Source: an uncultured Collinsella sp.
Lineage (GTDB): Bacteria > Actinomycetota > Coriobacteriia > Coriobacteriales > Coriobacteriaceae
Reading direction: 5' to 3'
Assembly: GCA_902491395.1 (NCBI GenBank)
Contig: CABUHO010000011.1
Span: 6,948-70,947, forward strand
Length of the DNA stretch: 64,000 bases
Numbering within the stretch: the stretch's first letter is position 1; each line of letters opens with the position of its first letter. A program made the position numbers and the translations under genes. Shown here one piece after another: positions 1 through 9,355 of the stretch. Under the pieces are notes generated by a model. The model saw only the letters and a list, made by a program, of their open reading frames with translations, had not been told where the DNA came from and did not search any database.

Positions 1-282
1 GGCAATCTGGGCAAACGCCTCGTCCCAGGAAATCGCATCGAACCCCGAGCCATCCTGGCGACGTCGCATGGGGTGCACAATGCGATCGCGCTCGTCAAAC
101 GGCATTGCCAGGCGATGGCGCCCGCGGGCGCACAGGGCACGCGCCTCGCACGGATGCCCCGGCACCGGCAACTCGGCTACCACGCGACCGTCCTCAACGC
201 GTGCCGCAAAGGCGCAATCGGCATAGCATCCCCCGCATGTGGTCACCACGGCGCGACCGTCACGCTTCACAGCAGATGCCAT
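1..282 (-). CDS. Molybdopterin oxidoreductase, N-terminal part (gene runs off the window)
   Basis: Only the first 94 codons are present; the gene continues beyond base 1. The ATG at 282-280 follows an AAAGGGG ribosome binding site. The reading frame shows an N-terminal [4Fe-4S] site with Cys16, Cys19 and Cys23 (CGGCYADC) and Cys51 in ALCARG, then a typical PMRR...ISWDEAFAQIA segment. This is the start of a DMSO-reductase/formate-dehydrogenase family catalytic subunit. The rest of the active site is not visible, so the substrate cannot be told. It lies 3' of the focA terminator and is probably transcribed separately from the formate hydrogenlyase operon. Confidence 0.8.
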   Translation of the reverse strand, partial: MASAVKRDGRAVVTTCGGCYADCAFAARVEDGRVVAELPVPGHPCEARALCARGRHRLAMPFDERDRIVHPMRRRQDGSGFDAISWDEAFAQIA

Positions 283-345
283 CTCGATTACCCCTTTCAC
301 CAGCCAAACACAACAGGCCAAAAGCCCGGCAACGAGCCCCAGACC

Positions 346-382
346 CAAAAAGCCTCCCGCACGGCAACGCCCCACGGGAGGC
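346..382 (-). terminator. Intrinsic terminator after focA
   Basis: Inverted repeat GCCTCCCG (352-359) with CGGGAGGC (375-382), followed in the minus direction by a run of five T. It sits just after the focA stop codon and would end the long formate hydrogenlyase transcript. Confidence 0.75.
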
Positions 383-404
383 CCAACGTCAAACAGACGG
401 CACC

Positions 405-1244
405 TTACGCCTCGGCCTTCTTGGCGTAGACAAACCAATAGCCGAGCGCGACCAGAACCGCGCCGCCCACGATGTTGCCCAGCGTGGCGGCGGACAGATT
501 AAACGCAATGCCCGCGGCGTTGAGCGCATCGGCGCCGGCGACGTCGGCACCATAGCCGCACGCGTGCATCACGGCACCCATGGGCAAAAAGTACATGTTG
601 GCAACGCAGTGCTCAAAACCGCAGGCCACAAAGGCGGCGATGGGCAGCAGAATGCCCACGACCTTATCGACCACGGTCTTGCCGGCAGTACCGATCCACA
701 CGGCCAGGCACACAAAGATGTTGCACAGGATGCCGCGGAAGAAGATCGTCACCCAGTCGATCGTCACCTTGCCGGCGGCGACGCTCACCATGGAGTTGGC
801 GACCGCCTCGCCATTGAGCTTATAGATGCCGGCCATGTACACCAAAAAGACGATGAACAGGGCACCGACAAAATTGCCGACCCACACGACGACCCAGGCC
901 TTGAGCATCTGGGCCAGGGTGATCTTTTTGCTCTTGAGTGCGCAGACCATCAGCGAGTTGCCGGTAAACAGCTCGGCGCCGCAAATAAGCACGAGCACCA
1001 GGCCCAGGCAAAAGCACAGGCCGCCCACCACGCGCTGGGCACCCCAGCCCAAAGTGCTATCACTCAAGAACACGGTAAAGAACAGGCCGCCGAAGGCAAT
1101 GAACGCCCCGGCGAACATTGCCAACAGAAAGGCCTTTGCGACCGGCAGGTTGGCCTTGGTCACGCCGGCGGCCTCGGTCTTGGCCTCGATCGCGGCGGGT
1201 GCCAGGCAATCGGGAGCGGGATATTCTGCCTTGGAATCTGCCAT
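405..1244 (-). CDS. focA: Formate/nitrite transporter family channel (FocA-like)
   Basis: A 279-residue membrane protein of the FNT family, the usual length. It would move formate across the cytoplasmic membrane, supplying or releasing the substrate of the adjacent formate hydrogenlyase. Several hydrophobic segments are visible, and the conserved pore region CGFEHCVANMYFLPMG carries the family's central histidine. The ATG at 1244 is preferred over an upstream in-frame start because it follows AGAAG at a good distance. It is the last gene of the hyf operon, 39 bases after hycI, and is followed by a terminator. Specificity (formate versus nitrite or hydrosulfide) is inferred from the neighbours. 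Confidence 0.9.
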   Translation of the reverse strand: MADSKAEYPAPDCLAPAAIEAKTEAAGVTKANLPVAKAFLLAMFAGAFIAFGGLFFTVFLSDSTLGWGAQRVVGGLCFCLGLVLVLICGAELFTGNSLMVCALKSKKITLAQMLKAWVVVWVGNFVGALFIVFLVYMAGIYKLNGEAVANSMVSVAAGKVTIDWVTIFFRGILCNIFVCLAVWIGTAGKTVVDKVVGILLPIAAFVACGFEHCVANMYFLPMGAVMHACGYGADVAGADALNAAGIAFNLSAATLGNIVGGAVLVALGYWFVYAKKAEA

Positions 1245-1283
1245 GTCAATCACTTCTTTTCTAATCAGCAGGGACAAGCGCTC

Positions 1284-1787
1284 CTATTGCTCTTGCCCCA
1301 GGCGGACAAAGTGGGAAAAGTCGTTGGCGGCCACGGCGTCGTACACGGCGTCGACGGCCTCAAAGACCTCCGGGGACATGGGGTTGTAGAACTCCGTGTC
1401 GCCCGGCTGAATCCCAACGAAGACGATATCATCACACGATTGTTCGATTTCCTCGATCAGAATCGACAAAGGAAGCGAATGCGTGGTGAACATCGACTTG
1501 CGGGCCACGTCGCGTTTGTCGAGCAGGCGGATGGCACCGACGGGCAGCGCCATGTCGGCAGCATCGACCAAGACCAGGCGAGGCGGACGCTCGCGCTTGA
1601 CCTCGATGATGTCGTCCTCGGGCGTCTGACCGCCGTCGATGGTGTACCAACCGGCAAGCGGAGCGTCCTCCATCTTTTTGGAGAGCACGGGGCCGGCGGC
1701 ATCGTCGGCACGCAGCACGCTTCCCGCCGTGAGCACGATACCCGCAAACGGGGCGCCGTTCACACGTCCATCCACAACGTGACCCAT
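1284..1787 (-). CDS. hycI: Hydrogenase large-subunit maturation endopeptidase (HycI-like)
   Basis: A 167-residue protein of the M52 hydrogenase protease family. After nickel insertion it clips the C-terminal tail of the hydrogenase large subunit encoded upstream (3872-5644). Recognisable stretches are the N-terminal LRADDAAGP, the IDGGQTPEDDI region, LVDAADM, TTHSLPL and FVGIQP, which match the HycI pattern including the acidic and histidine metal ligands. Its ATG shares one base with the hycH stop codon (TAATG), indicating translational coupling. Confidence 0.9.
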   Translation of the reverse strand: MGHVVDGRVNGAPFAGIVLTAGSVLRADDAAGPVLSKKMEDAPLAGWYTIDGGQTPEDDIIEVKRERPPRLVLVDAADMALPVGAIRLLDKRDVARKSMFTTHSLPLSILIEEIEQSCDDIVFVGIQPGDTEFYNPMSPEVFEAVDAVYDAVAANDFSHFVRLGQEQ

Positions 1788-2368
1788 TACTGCAACCTTC
1801 CCGTCAGATACACGCCCGACACATCGCGCACGCGCTCCACCAAATCGCGGAACTTCATTAAGAACGCGACCTGCTGGGCATGCAGGCCAAAGTCATCGTC
1901 GAACACCGAGATGCCGGCCTTGGCAGAACCGCGAAAACCGCGCTCGTCGAGCAGTGCATCGCAGGCCTCGAGCAGCGACGGCACCGCCGCCTTGTCGAGC
2001 TGGCACTCGCCAAAGGAGCGGATGGCCTCGAACTTGGTCCTGGCCTCCCCCTCCGGCAGCGCGTCGACGAGCGAATAGAAGACATCCACCGGCACCGACA
2101 AGCGCGGCTCAAAGCAGTCGAGCACGCCGGTGTGGTGGCCCACGGCGAGCGTGTAGTACAGCACGTCGCAGGCCTCCTGGGGAACGTCTTCCTCGGTCTC
2201 CACAAACTTACGCGTGAGCTCATAGAAGACCACCTGGTCGGGCGCATGGCCCAGGCAGGGGTCGGCGACGCCCTCGGCGGCCTCGTCGCTTGCGCGCGAG
2301 GCATCGCCAAAGGAGCCGCCGAGCATACCAGGGCCCGCAAAGTAACCAGAGCGGTCCGTGAGCTCCAT
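1787..2368 (-). CDS. hycH: Formate hydrogenlyase maturation protein (HycH/HyfJ family)
   Basis: A 193-residue soluble protein resembling HycH, a factor required to assemble the large subunit of formate-hydrogenlyase hydrogenases; its biochemical action is not established. The C-terminal half (SFGECQL, LDERGFRGSAKAG, FLMKFRDLVERV) is the recognisable part. It directly follows the small-subunit gene without a gap and overlaps hycI by one base. No metal-binding motif is evident. Confidence 0.8.
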   Translation of the reverse strand: MELTDRSGYFAGPGMLGGSFGDASRASDEAAEGVADPCLGHAPDQVVFYELTRKFVETEEDVPQEACDVLYYTLAVGHHTGVLDCFEPRLSVPVDVFYSLVDALPEGEARTKFEAIRSFGECQLDKAAVPSLLEACDALLDERGFRGSAKAGISVFDDDFGLHAQQVAFLMKFRDLVERVRDVSGVYLTGRLQ

Positions 2369-3151
2369 CTAGCAACCTCCGGCCAGCACCAGATCCTGCA
2401 GCGCCGAATACACCTCGACGCGGCGCGGATCGTCCTGCTTATCGATGAGCAGCGCCATGGCACCGCGGATATCGCCCTTGGGCGCGCCCTCAAGCGTATC
2501 CATAAACTCATTGGCCAAATCGCGGCCGTAACGGTAGCCGCTCATGGCGCGAGCCTCGCGCTCGATGGCAACGCGCAGCTTGTACGGCACGCCGGGGTGC
2601 AGGATATCGGCCTGCTCGCCGGCGGCCTCCACCGTGGTCTCGGCATGGAGCTTTTGGTCAAGCAGGCCAAGTGCCATGGCAAAGCCGTAGATGGTCTGCG
2701 CGGGGCTGGGCGGGCAGCCGGGGATGTAGACATCGACCGGCAAGATCTTGTCCGTGCCACCCCAGACGCAGTAGTTGTCGTAGAAGATGCCGCCGGTGCA
2801 GCCGCACGCGCCATAGGACACCACGATCTTGGGATCGGGTGCGGCCTCAAAGGCGCGCAGGGCCGGCATGCGCATGGCACGCGTCACGGCACCGGTGTAC
2901 AGCAACACATCGGCGTGACGGGGCGAGGGCACGACCTTGATGCCAAAACGCTCGACGTCGAAGACGGGCGTGATGGAACCGAAGATCTCGATCTCGCAGC
3001 CGTTGCAGCCGCCGCAGTCGACGCGGTAGACGTACACCGAGCGCTTAATCTTCTTAAGAAGGGTCGCCTTGGCTTTCTCGATGCTCTCGTCGAGCTCGAT
3101 CTTGGTCGGGCGGTACTGAAGCCGCTCGGGCAAAAGCGTGGGTTCGGCCAT
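2369..3151 (-). CDS. hyfI: [NiFe] hydrogenase small subunit, NuoB/HycG type
   Basis: 260 residues, close to E. coli HycG/HyfI. It carries one proximal [4Fe-4S] cluster bound by Cys46 and Cys49 (CGGCNGC), Cys116 (YGACGC) and Cys146 (PGCPPSP), the pattern shared with complex I NuoB. It passes electrons between the ferredoxin subunit and the Ni-Fe site of the large subunit on the cytoplasmic face. It begins two bases after the ferredoxin gene stops. Confidence 0.93.
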   Translation of the reverse strand: MAEPTLLPERLQYRPTKIELDESIEKAKATLLKKIKRSVYVYRVDCGGCNGCEIEIFGSITPVFDVERFGIKVVPSPRHADVLLYTGAVTRAMRMPALRAFEAAPDPKIVVSYGACGCTGGIFYDNYCVWGGTDKILPVDVYIPGCPPSPAQTIYGFAMALGLLDQKLHAETTVEAAGEQADILHPGVPYKLRVAIEREARAMSGYRYGRDLANEFMDTLEGAPKGDIRGAMALLIDKQDDPRRVEVYSALQDLVLAGGC

Positions 3152-3153
3152 GG

Positions 3154-3870
3154 TTACTCCTCCTTCGTATCAAAATCCATGATGATGCCCTCGACCGGCG
3201 CCGGACCGGCGGGAATCTCGGGCGCATCGGGGTTGAGCTCGCGGTCGATATACTCCGGGTTCACGCCGTGGCCGCCCAGATACTCCATGCCGGGGCCCTG
3301 GGGCTCACCGGACGCAAGCGTCTCATTGGCAGCCATGCCGTGCGCGTTGCCGGTCTTTACGGCCGAGGCGGCGCGCAGGGCGTCAAGCTCGCGCTTGCAC
3401 TCCTGACACATACCGACGGTACGGGCGGCCTGCTCGGCCTCCATGCCGCCGGCCTTTTGCAGCAGGCGTTTGGCGTAGTCGATCTCCTTGTGCGGGGCAA
3501 ACGGCTTGCCGCAACGCGAACAGTGCTCGAGCGTATAGACGCTCTTGCTGGTGAGGTCGTCCTTGCTCATGACGGCCAGCTCAAACTCCTCGGTGAGCTT
3601 GATGGCCTCCATGGGGCAGGCTTCCTCGCAGCGGCCGCAAAAGATGCAGCGGCCGTAGTCGATCGACCAGGTGATGGTGTCGGCCGCAAGGTCGGTGTCC
3701 ATGCGAATGGCATCGGCCGGGCACGCCACACCGCAGGCACCGCAGGCGATGCAGAGCTCGGCGTTGTGCTCGGGTTTGCCGCGCATGTCCTTGTTGGTGG
3801 GGAACGGCGCAAACGGGTACTTGACCGTCGCGTCGCCGGCCTTGGCGTTAACCTTCCAAAGCTTCAGCAT
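3154..3870 (-). CDS. hyfH: Hydrogenase ferredoxin subunit, NuoI/HycF type
   Basis: 238 residues. Two [4Fe-4S] motifs, CIACGACGVACP and CIFCGRCEEACP, lie in the first half. The C-terminal half has extra paired cysteines (CSRCGKPF and CQECKREL), a possible rubredoxin- or zinc-like site seen in HycF-type proteins. It should wire the formate dehydrogenase electron path to the small subunit. The ATG at 3870 was chosen because it follows GGAGGCGC and starts right after the large-subunit stop; the longer open frame overlaps that gene. The Asp/Pro-rich tail of about 50 residues is unassigned. Confidence 0.92.
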   Translation of the reverse strand: MLKLWKVNAKAGDATVKYPFAPFPTNKDMRGKPEHNAELCIACGACGVACPADAIRMDTDLAADTITWSIDYGRCIFCGRCEEACPMEAIKLTEEFELAVMSKDDLTSKSVYTLEHCSRCGKPFAPHKEIDYAKRLLQKAGGMEAEQAARTVGMCQECKRELDALRAASAVKTGNAHGMAANETLASGEPQGPGMEYLGGHGVNPEYIDRELNPDAPEIPAGPAPVEGIIMDFDTKEE

Positions 3871-3871
3871 A

Positions 3872-5644
3872 TTAGAGCGCCTCCTCATCGAGCGGAGCGG
3901 CCATGGTGCCCTCGCCCGCGAGCGGCGACTTGTCGCGCCAGACGTTCTCGAACTGCTCCTTGTCGAGCACGTGGTCGCGCTTGGCGGCGACATCGGTCAC
4001 CGTCACGCGGTCGGTGCAGGAGTAGCACGGGTCGAGCGAGCCGACGATCAGCGCCGCATCGCCCACGGTGTTGCCGCGGAACATGTAGCGCAGGACCGGC
4101 CAGTTGCTGTACGTAGCGGCCTTGGCGCGCCAGCGGTAGCACTTCTGGTTATTGCCGAGCATGGCCCAGTGCACGTCCTCGCCGCGCGGCGCCTCGGTGG
4201 CGCCGATGGCGTACTTGTGCGGGGTGTACTCCCAATCCGTGGTGAGGATGGGGCCCGACGGGCAGTTCTCGAGCATGGTCTCGATCATGTCGATCGAATC
4301 GTAGACCTCCTGGATGCGAACGGCGGTACGGCCGAAGGCATCGCAGGTGTCAGCCGTAGCGGCGTGCATCTTTTGGACGTCCGGATCGGCGTAGCCGTCG
4401 AAGGGATGGTCAAAGCGCACGTCACGAGCATAGCCCGAGCCACGCATGAGCGGGCCGACCGGCGAGAAGTCGCGAGCGATCTTTCGGTCCAGAATGCCGA
4501 TACCGCTCGTACGCTCGATAAAGTTGGGCGTGGAGAGCAGCATGTCGACGAGTTCTTGAACCTCGGAGCGCAGCTGGTGGATGGTCGTGAGCGTGGAGAG
4601 CTTCTGCTCGGCCAAAATGTCGCGACGCACGCCACCGATCACGTTGAGGCCATAGGTCTTGCGGTGACCGGAGAGCTTCTCGGCCAGGTCCATGGACTTC
4701 TCGCGGACGCGGAAGAACTGCTGGAAGCCGGAGTCGAAGCCCGTGTAGTGCGACGCTAGACCAATGTTGAGCAGATGCGAGTGCAGGCGCTCGACCTCGA
4801 GCATGATGGCACGGATGTACTGGGCGCGCGGCGGGACATGAATGCCCTGGGCGCGCTCGACGGCCTCGGCATAGGCCACCGAGTGGGCGCAGCCGCAGAT
4901 GCCGCAGATACGGTCGGCGAGGAACGTCACGGCGTCATAGTTCAGGCGCGTCTCGGCGACCTTCTCCATGCCGCGGTGCACGTAGAACAGACGGTAGTCG
5001 GCATCGACGATCGTCTCGCCCTCAACGAACAGGCGGAAGTGGCCAGGCTCGTCGGAGGTAATGTGCAGCGGGCCCATGGGGACGAGCGTGGTCTCCTTGC
5101 CCTTGGTGTCGGCCAAGAACTCGTAGTTTTCCATGTCGCTCGCGGGAGCGGGACGGAAGCGGTAGTCCATGGAGTCCTTGCGCAGCGGGTACAGGCCGCT
5201 GGGCCAGTCATCGGGCAGTACCAGGCGGCGACGGTCGGGCAGACCCTCGGGGATCAGGCCGAACATGTCGCGCAGCTCGCGCTCGCCCCACACGCAGGCG
5301 GGGACGAACGGCGTCACGGACGGGAACGTCATCTTGGCGGGATCGACCTCGGCGCGCACGGTCACCCAGCCGGGGTCCTCCCCCTCCATGGAGATGACGT
5401 AATACACGGCGTAGCGGCCGCACAGGCTGCGCTCATCGTTGCCGATGATCACGGGAATCCAGCCGTAGCGCTCGTAATACAGGTAGTGGACGGCCTCGGG
5501 CAGCTTGTCCTGCTTGACGGTAATCGTCAGCTGGTCCTCGCACTGCCACTCGACCTTCTCGATAGCGCCCGGCACTGCGGCGCGCAGGGCCTCGACGTGG
5601 CTTTCGCAACGACGAGCGTAGTCCTTCTTTTCAGGTTCTGCCAT
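3872..5644 (-). CDS. hyfG: [NiFe] hydrogenase large subunit, NuoC-NuoD fusion (HycE/HyfG)
   Basis: 590 residues in two parts: a NuoC-like domain (about 1-165) and a NuoD-like hydrogenase large subunit. Nickel ligands are visible in both conserved motifs: Cys247 and Cys250 in RICGICGCAHS, and Cys540 and Cys543 in DPCYSCTDR. A tail of 44 residues follows Arg546, the expected HycI cleavage point. This is a group 4 membrane-bound, H2-evolving enzyme. Cysteine, not selenocysteine, occupies the nickel sites. Confidence 0.96.
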   Translation of the reverse strand: MAEPEKKDYARRCESHVEALRAAVPGAIEKVEWQCEDQLTITVKQDKLPEAVHYLYYERYGWIPVIIGNDERSLCGRYAVYYVISMEGEDPGWVTVRAEVDPAKMTFPSVTPFVPACVWGERELRDMFGLIPEGLPDRRRLVLPDDWPSGLYPLRKDSMDYRFRPAPASDMENYEFLADTKGKETTLVPMGPLHITSDEPGHFRLFVEGETIVDADYRLFYVHRGMEKVAETRLNYDAVTFLADRICGICGCAHSVAYAEAVERAQGIHVPPRAQYIRAIMLEVERLHSHLLNIGLASHYTGFDSGFQQFFRVREKSMDLAEKLSGHRKTYGLNVIGGVRRDILAEQKLSTLTTIHQLRSEVQELVDMLLSTPNFIERTSGIGILDRKIARDFSPVGPLMRGSGYARDVRFDHPFDGYADPDVQKMHAATADTCDAFGRTAVRIQEVYDSIDMIETMLENCPSGPILTTDWEYTPHKYAIGATEAPRGEDVHWAMLGNNQKCYRWRAKAATYSNWPVLRYMFRGNTVGDAALIVGSLDPCYSCTDRVTVTDVAAKRDHVLDKEQFENVWRDKSPLAGEGTMAAPLDEEAL

Positions 5645-5648
5645 GGTG

Positions 5649-7214
5649 CTAATTCACCTCGCTTGTCTTGGTCTGGGAACTGAACACCATGCGGTAGAGA
5701 GGAGCCTCGTGGAGCTCTTCGACGCTCTGGTTCAAAACGACGGACGTTGCATCCTCGACGCCGCTCGTGATGGCGACCGGGGTGGCGATACCGAACCACA
5801 TGACCACGATCGCGAGGGCGATCTCGGGGATGATCATGAGGGCGGGCACCTCGTGGCGCTTCATGCCCTCGGGCGCCTTGCCGAAGATGGACTTGAGCGC
5901 GATGCCGGTAAGGGCAAAGTACACGCCGGTGAGGCCAATGGCCACGAGCACGACCACCCAGATGGGACCGGACTGGATGCCGGCCACGAAGGTGAGGAAC
6001 TCGGAGATGAACAGGGCGAACGGCGGGAAGGCGGCGAGCGCGAGCAGGGCGATGATGGTGAGCGCTGCCGTGACGGGAGCGATCTCGACGACGCCCTTGA
6101 TCTTGTTCAGGTCGCGGGTGTGGTAGATGTGCTGGATGTTACCGGCCATGCAGAAGGCGAGCGCCTTCGTGAAACCGTGGAAGATGCAGTGCAGCAGGCA
6201 GGCGGCGATACCGAGCGGACCACCGATACCCAGGCACAGCGCGACCACGCCGACGTTGTCGACGGAGGAGTACGCGAAGCGGCGCTTGATATCGTCCTGC
6301 TTAAAGATGCACAGGGCGGCCACCAGGATGGACAGCGTGCCCAGGATGAGCAGGAGCGTACGCGGATAGGTGTCGCCCACCGTGACGATGGACAGGGAGT
6401 AGAAGCGGATGATCACCAGCATGGCGCACTTGAGCAGCACGCCCGAGAGCAGCGCGGAGACCGGGCTCGGAGCCTGGGAGTGCGCGTCGGGCAGCCAGGT
6501 GTGCATGGGGAACAGGCCCGCCTTGGTGCCGAAGCCGATGACGATGAACGCGAACGCGAGGCGCACGAGCATCGGGTCGAACTGGTCGGCGTAGGGCATG
6601 ATGGAGGTGAGGAAGGCTGCCTCATGCGAGTTGGGCATGATATCGGCGGCATTCGCGTAGATGAGCAGCGTGCCGAACAGGCCGAAGGCCACGCCGGCGG
6701 TGCAGACCATCGCGTACTTCCAAGACGCCTCGAGCGCCTGCTTGTTCTTGTAGATGCCCACGAGGAACACGGTCGACAGCGTGGTGGCCTCGACCGCCGC
6801 CCAGGTGAGGATGATGTTGTTGGACAGGCAGGCGAGCAGCATCGTGAAGACAAAAAGGCTAAACAGCGCGTAGTACTGCTTGGTGCGCTCGGCCGGCATG
6901 GTCTTCTCCTCGATATCGATCTTGATATAGGAGATGGAGTACACGCCGGTGATGAACCCGATGATGCCTACCAGAAGGACGAAGATCGACGAGAGCGAAT
7001 CGAGATGGAGCCACAGGCCCAAAGCGTCGATATTCTGCCCGCTCGAAAGCATGGTTCCCGCAGTGACGACCGAAAGGACGAGGGTCGCCGCGACGGAGAT
7101 GGTGTTGAGCCCCGCGAAGACGCTGTAGGACGTCGTCTTGGGGAGCGCAGCCATAATCAGGGAGAACACGAGGGGACAAGCGAGCAGGGCGACCGTCAGC
7201 ATTGAAACATCCAT
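5649..7214 (-). CDS. hyfF: Antiporter-like membrane subunit of hydrogenase (HyfF)
   Basis: 521 residues, about 14 membrane segments, of the NuoN/MrpD-type proton-translocating family. Key charged residues of this family are kept: Glu in WAAVEATTLS, Lys in GFGTKAGLFPMHTWLPDAH and Lys in FHGFTKALAF. Together with HyfB and HyfD it implies that H2 evolution drives ion translocation. The spacing to hyfE (3 bases) and hyfG (4 bases) shows one operon. Confidence 0.92.
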   Translation of the reverse strand: MDVSMLTVALLACPLVFSLIMAALPKTTSYSVFAGLNTISVAATLVLSVVTAGTMLSSGQNIDALGLWLHLDSLSSIFVLLVGIIGFITGVYSISYIKIDIEEKTMPAERTKQYYALFSLFVFTMLLACLSNNIILTWAAVEATTLSTVFLVGIYKNKQALEASWKYAMVCTAGVAFGLFGTLLIYANAADIMPNSHEAAFLTSIMPYADQFDPMLVRLAFAFIVIGFGTKAGLFPMHTWLPDAHSQAPSPVSALLSGVLLKCAMLVIIRFYSLSIVTVGDTYPRTLLLILGTLSILVAALCIFKQDDIKRRFAYSSVDNVGVVALCLGIGGPLGIAACLLHCIFHGFTKALAFCMAGNIQHIYHTRDLNKIKGVVEIAPVTAALTIIALLALAAFPPFALFISEFLTFVAGIQSGPIWVVVLVAIGLTGVYFALTGIALKSIFGKAPEGMKRHEVPALMIIPEIALAIVVMWFGIATPVAITSGVEDATSVVLNQSVEELHEAPLYRMVFSSQTKTSEVN

Positions 7215-7217
7215 GGC

Positions 7218-7871
7218 CTACCCCTTCAATTCGGTAAGGTCGTGGGAGTCGAGCGACTTGGTGTCGTTCCAGATCCTCACGACGACGGCGGACATGATGA
7301 TGACGGCGAAAATGGCGTCGGTGGCGATGCCGATCTCGATGATCTCGGGGGCCGTGGGCGCGAGCAGGGCGAGCGTCACGTGGCTACCGTTCTCCATAAG
7401 GCAGTACCCGAAGATCTGCTTGAGGATGTTGCGCTGGGAGATGATGCACGTGAGGCCGACGAAGAAGTGCGCGAAGCTGATGGCGAGGGCCGGAGTAGCC
7501 ACCTCGGCGGTGGGCAGACTCAGGCGCGTGACCACCGCGAAGCAGATGGCCACCTCCAGACCGGTGAGGATGATGGTCCAGGCCGGCTTGATGGAGGAGG
7601 TCAGCGTGCTATCGGCAGGCGAACCCATCTTTTTGTAGGCACGGTTGAGAATGAACGGAACGAGGATCACCTTGGTGACGAAGGCCGACGCGGCCCACAT
7701 GAGAAGCTCGGTGGCACCGGTGGTGAGGCCCAGGGTGAGCAGCACGCCCACCAGAACAACCGACTGGATCGCGTACCACTTGATGGCGGACGGGATGGTC
7801 TTCGAGACGACCACCATGGTGGAGGTCACGATCAGAAGACCGCCCAGGATATTGACTAACGAATAACCCAT
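7218..7871 (-). CDS. hyfE: Hydrogenase membrane subunit HyfE
   Basis: 217-residue integral membrane protein with about six to seven hydrophobic segments. The middle third resembles NuoK, as in E. coli HyfE. It is found in Hyf (hydrogenase-4) complexes but not in the smaller Hyc complex, so its presence identifies the complex type. Gaps of 10 bases to hyfD and 3 to hyfF. Confidence 0.88.
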   Translation of the reverse strand: MGYSLVNILGGLLIVTSTMVVVSKTIPSAIKWYAIQSVVLVGVLLTLGLTTGATELLMWAASAFVTKVILVPFILNRAYKKMGSPADSTLTSSIKPAWTIILTGLEVAICFAVVTRLSLPTAEVATPALAISFAHFFVGLTCIISQRNILKQIFGYCLMENGSHVTLALLAPTAPEIIEIGIATDAIFAVIIMSAVVVRIWNDTKSLDSHDLTELKG

Positions 7872-7881
7872 GTCCTACCTC

Positions 7882-9339
7882 CTAACCCATCCAACTAGAG
7901 GACAGAGGACCGGCGACGACGACCATGATCATGAGGACGACGAACACGAACGCCATGGCGCGCGGAAGGGGCTGGCCGGCGGCCACGGTCTCGCTCGGCT
8001 CACCGGGCAGGACCTTACCCATCCAACGCAGGAACCATGCGAAGGTGGCGACGGTCTCGACGACCATGACGCACACGAGGACGAAGATGACCGTGTTGGA
8101 AGCACCAACCGCGAAGCCACCGGAAATAATCTGGAACTTGGAGAAGAACGTGCTCATGGGGGGCACGCCGGCGATAGCGGTCGCGGCGACCGCGAAGCCC
8201 ACGCCCGTGACCGGGTACTTCTTCATGAGGCCCTGGATCTTGGGCAACATACGGGTTCCCAGCGTGAAGCTGAGGGAGCCGGCGATGAGGAAGAACAGGG
8301 TCTTGGTGAACGCGTGGTTGAAGATGTGCTCGACGGCGCCGTTGAACGCCATCTGGCTTCCGAACACGGAGAGGCCCAGGCCGAAGAACACGTAGGCGAG
8401 CTGCGCGATCGTCGAGAAGGCGAGCAGGCGCTTCATATCCTTCTGGGGCAGGTACATGAGGAAGCCGAAGAGCATGGTCACGACGGCATCGATAATGGCG
8501 ACCCAACCGACGATCTCGGGGATATCGCCGGCACTCGCAAGAGCGCGGGCGAACACGCACACGCCGACCTTAACCATGGACGCGCCATGGAGGTAGGCGG
8601 AAACGGGCGTGGGGGCCTCCATTGCGGAGGGCAGCCACATGTAGAGCGGGAACTGGGCGGACTTGGCCCAAGCGGCGAACAGGATGAGCAGCAGCACGAC
8701 GGTCTTCATACCGGAATCGAGCTGGGAGATCGCGCTCAGCGCGAACGTGCCGGTTCCGGCGAACAGGAAGGCCGCGCCGATGTAGAGTCCCAGAGCGCCG
8801 ATGTGAGTGATGATGAGCGCCTTCATACCAGCCTTCTTGGCCGTGGGCGTCATGTAGTAGCTGATGAGGCCCCAGGAGCACACACCGGTGATCTCGAAGA
8901 AAACGAGCTGGCCGACGATGGTGGAGCTGTAGGCGAGACCGGCCATGGCGCCGATGAACGTGGAGAAGTACACGTAGAAGCGACGACGGGGCGCGTCGGG
9001 ATGCTCCTTGTTCTTATCGCTCATATACGGGAACGAATAGATGACGACGAGCAGACCGATAGCGACGAACGCGGGTGCGAGTAGCGTGCTCATCCGGTCG
9101 AATATGAAGCCCATGACCAAGGTCTGACCCATACTCGCCCAGGTTACATCGACCGCGTTCATGCCGTTTCCGGCAAACGTCGCGGCCAAGCCAACGGAAG
9201 CGACCGTGGCGATGCCGCCGGCGAAGGCGCAGATCCATTTAGCGTAGGGACGCGGCAGCATGACGATGAGCAGGGAGCCCAGCATGGGGACGGCGATCGC
9301 CACCATGGCAAAGAGGGACAAGCTCGATTCGATTGACAT
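7882..9339 (-). CDS. hyfD: Antiporter-like membrane subunit of hydrogenase (HyfD)
   Basis: 485 residues of the NuoL/NuoM-like family with about 14 membrane helices. Conserved pumping residues are visible: Glu in VFFEITGVCSW, Lys in AWAKSAQFPLYMWLPSAM and Lys in FNHAFTKTLFF. It is one of three such subunits here, as in the Hyf complex; the simpler Hyc complex has one. It lies 16 bases after hyfC. Confidence 0.9.
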   Translation of the reverse strand: MSIESSLSLFAMVAIAVPMLGSLLIVMLPRPYAKWICAFAGGIATVASVGLAATFAGNGMNAVDVTWASMGQTLVMGFIFDRMSTLLAPAFVAIGLLVVIYSFPYMSDKNKEHPDAPRRRFYVYFSTFIGAMAGLAYSSTIVGQLVFFEITGVCSWGLISYYMTPTAKKAGMKALIITHIGALGLYIGAAFLFAGTGTFALSAISQLDSGMKTVVLLLILFAAWAKSAQFPLYMWLPSAMEAPTPVSAYLHGASMVKVGVCVFARALASAGDIPEIVGWVAIIDAVVTMLFGFLMYLPQKDMKRLLAFSTIAQLAYVFFGLGLSVFGSQMAFNGAVEHIFNHAFTKTLFFLIAGSLSFTLGTRMLPKIQGLMKKYPVTGVGFAVAATAIAGVPPMSTFFSKFQIISGGFAVGASNTVIFVLVCVMVVETVATFAWFLRWMGKVLPGEPSETVAAGQPLPRAMAFVFVVLMIMVVVAGPLSSSWMG

Positions 9340-9355
9340 AGTTTCTCCCTTCTCC

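Noticed and set aside
820..1017. Small minus-strand frame inside focA and many similar short frames
   Set aside because: Out-of-frame shadows of well-supported genes, without ribosome sites or family features.
105..2078. A 657-codon plus-strand open frame opposite focA and hycI
   Set aside because: Low-complexity His/Gly/Asp/Arg composition typical of antisense frames in high-GC DNA; the minus-strand genes are clear family members.
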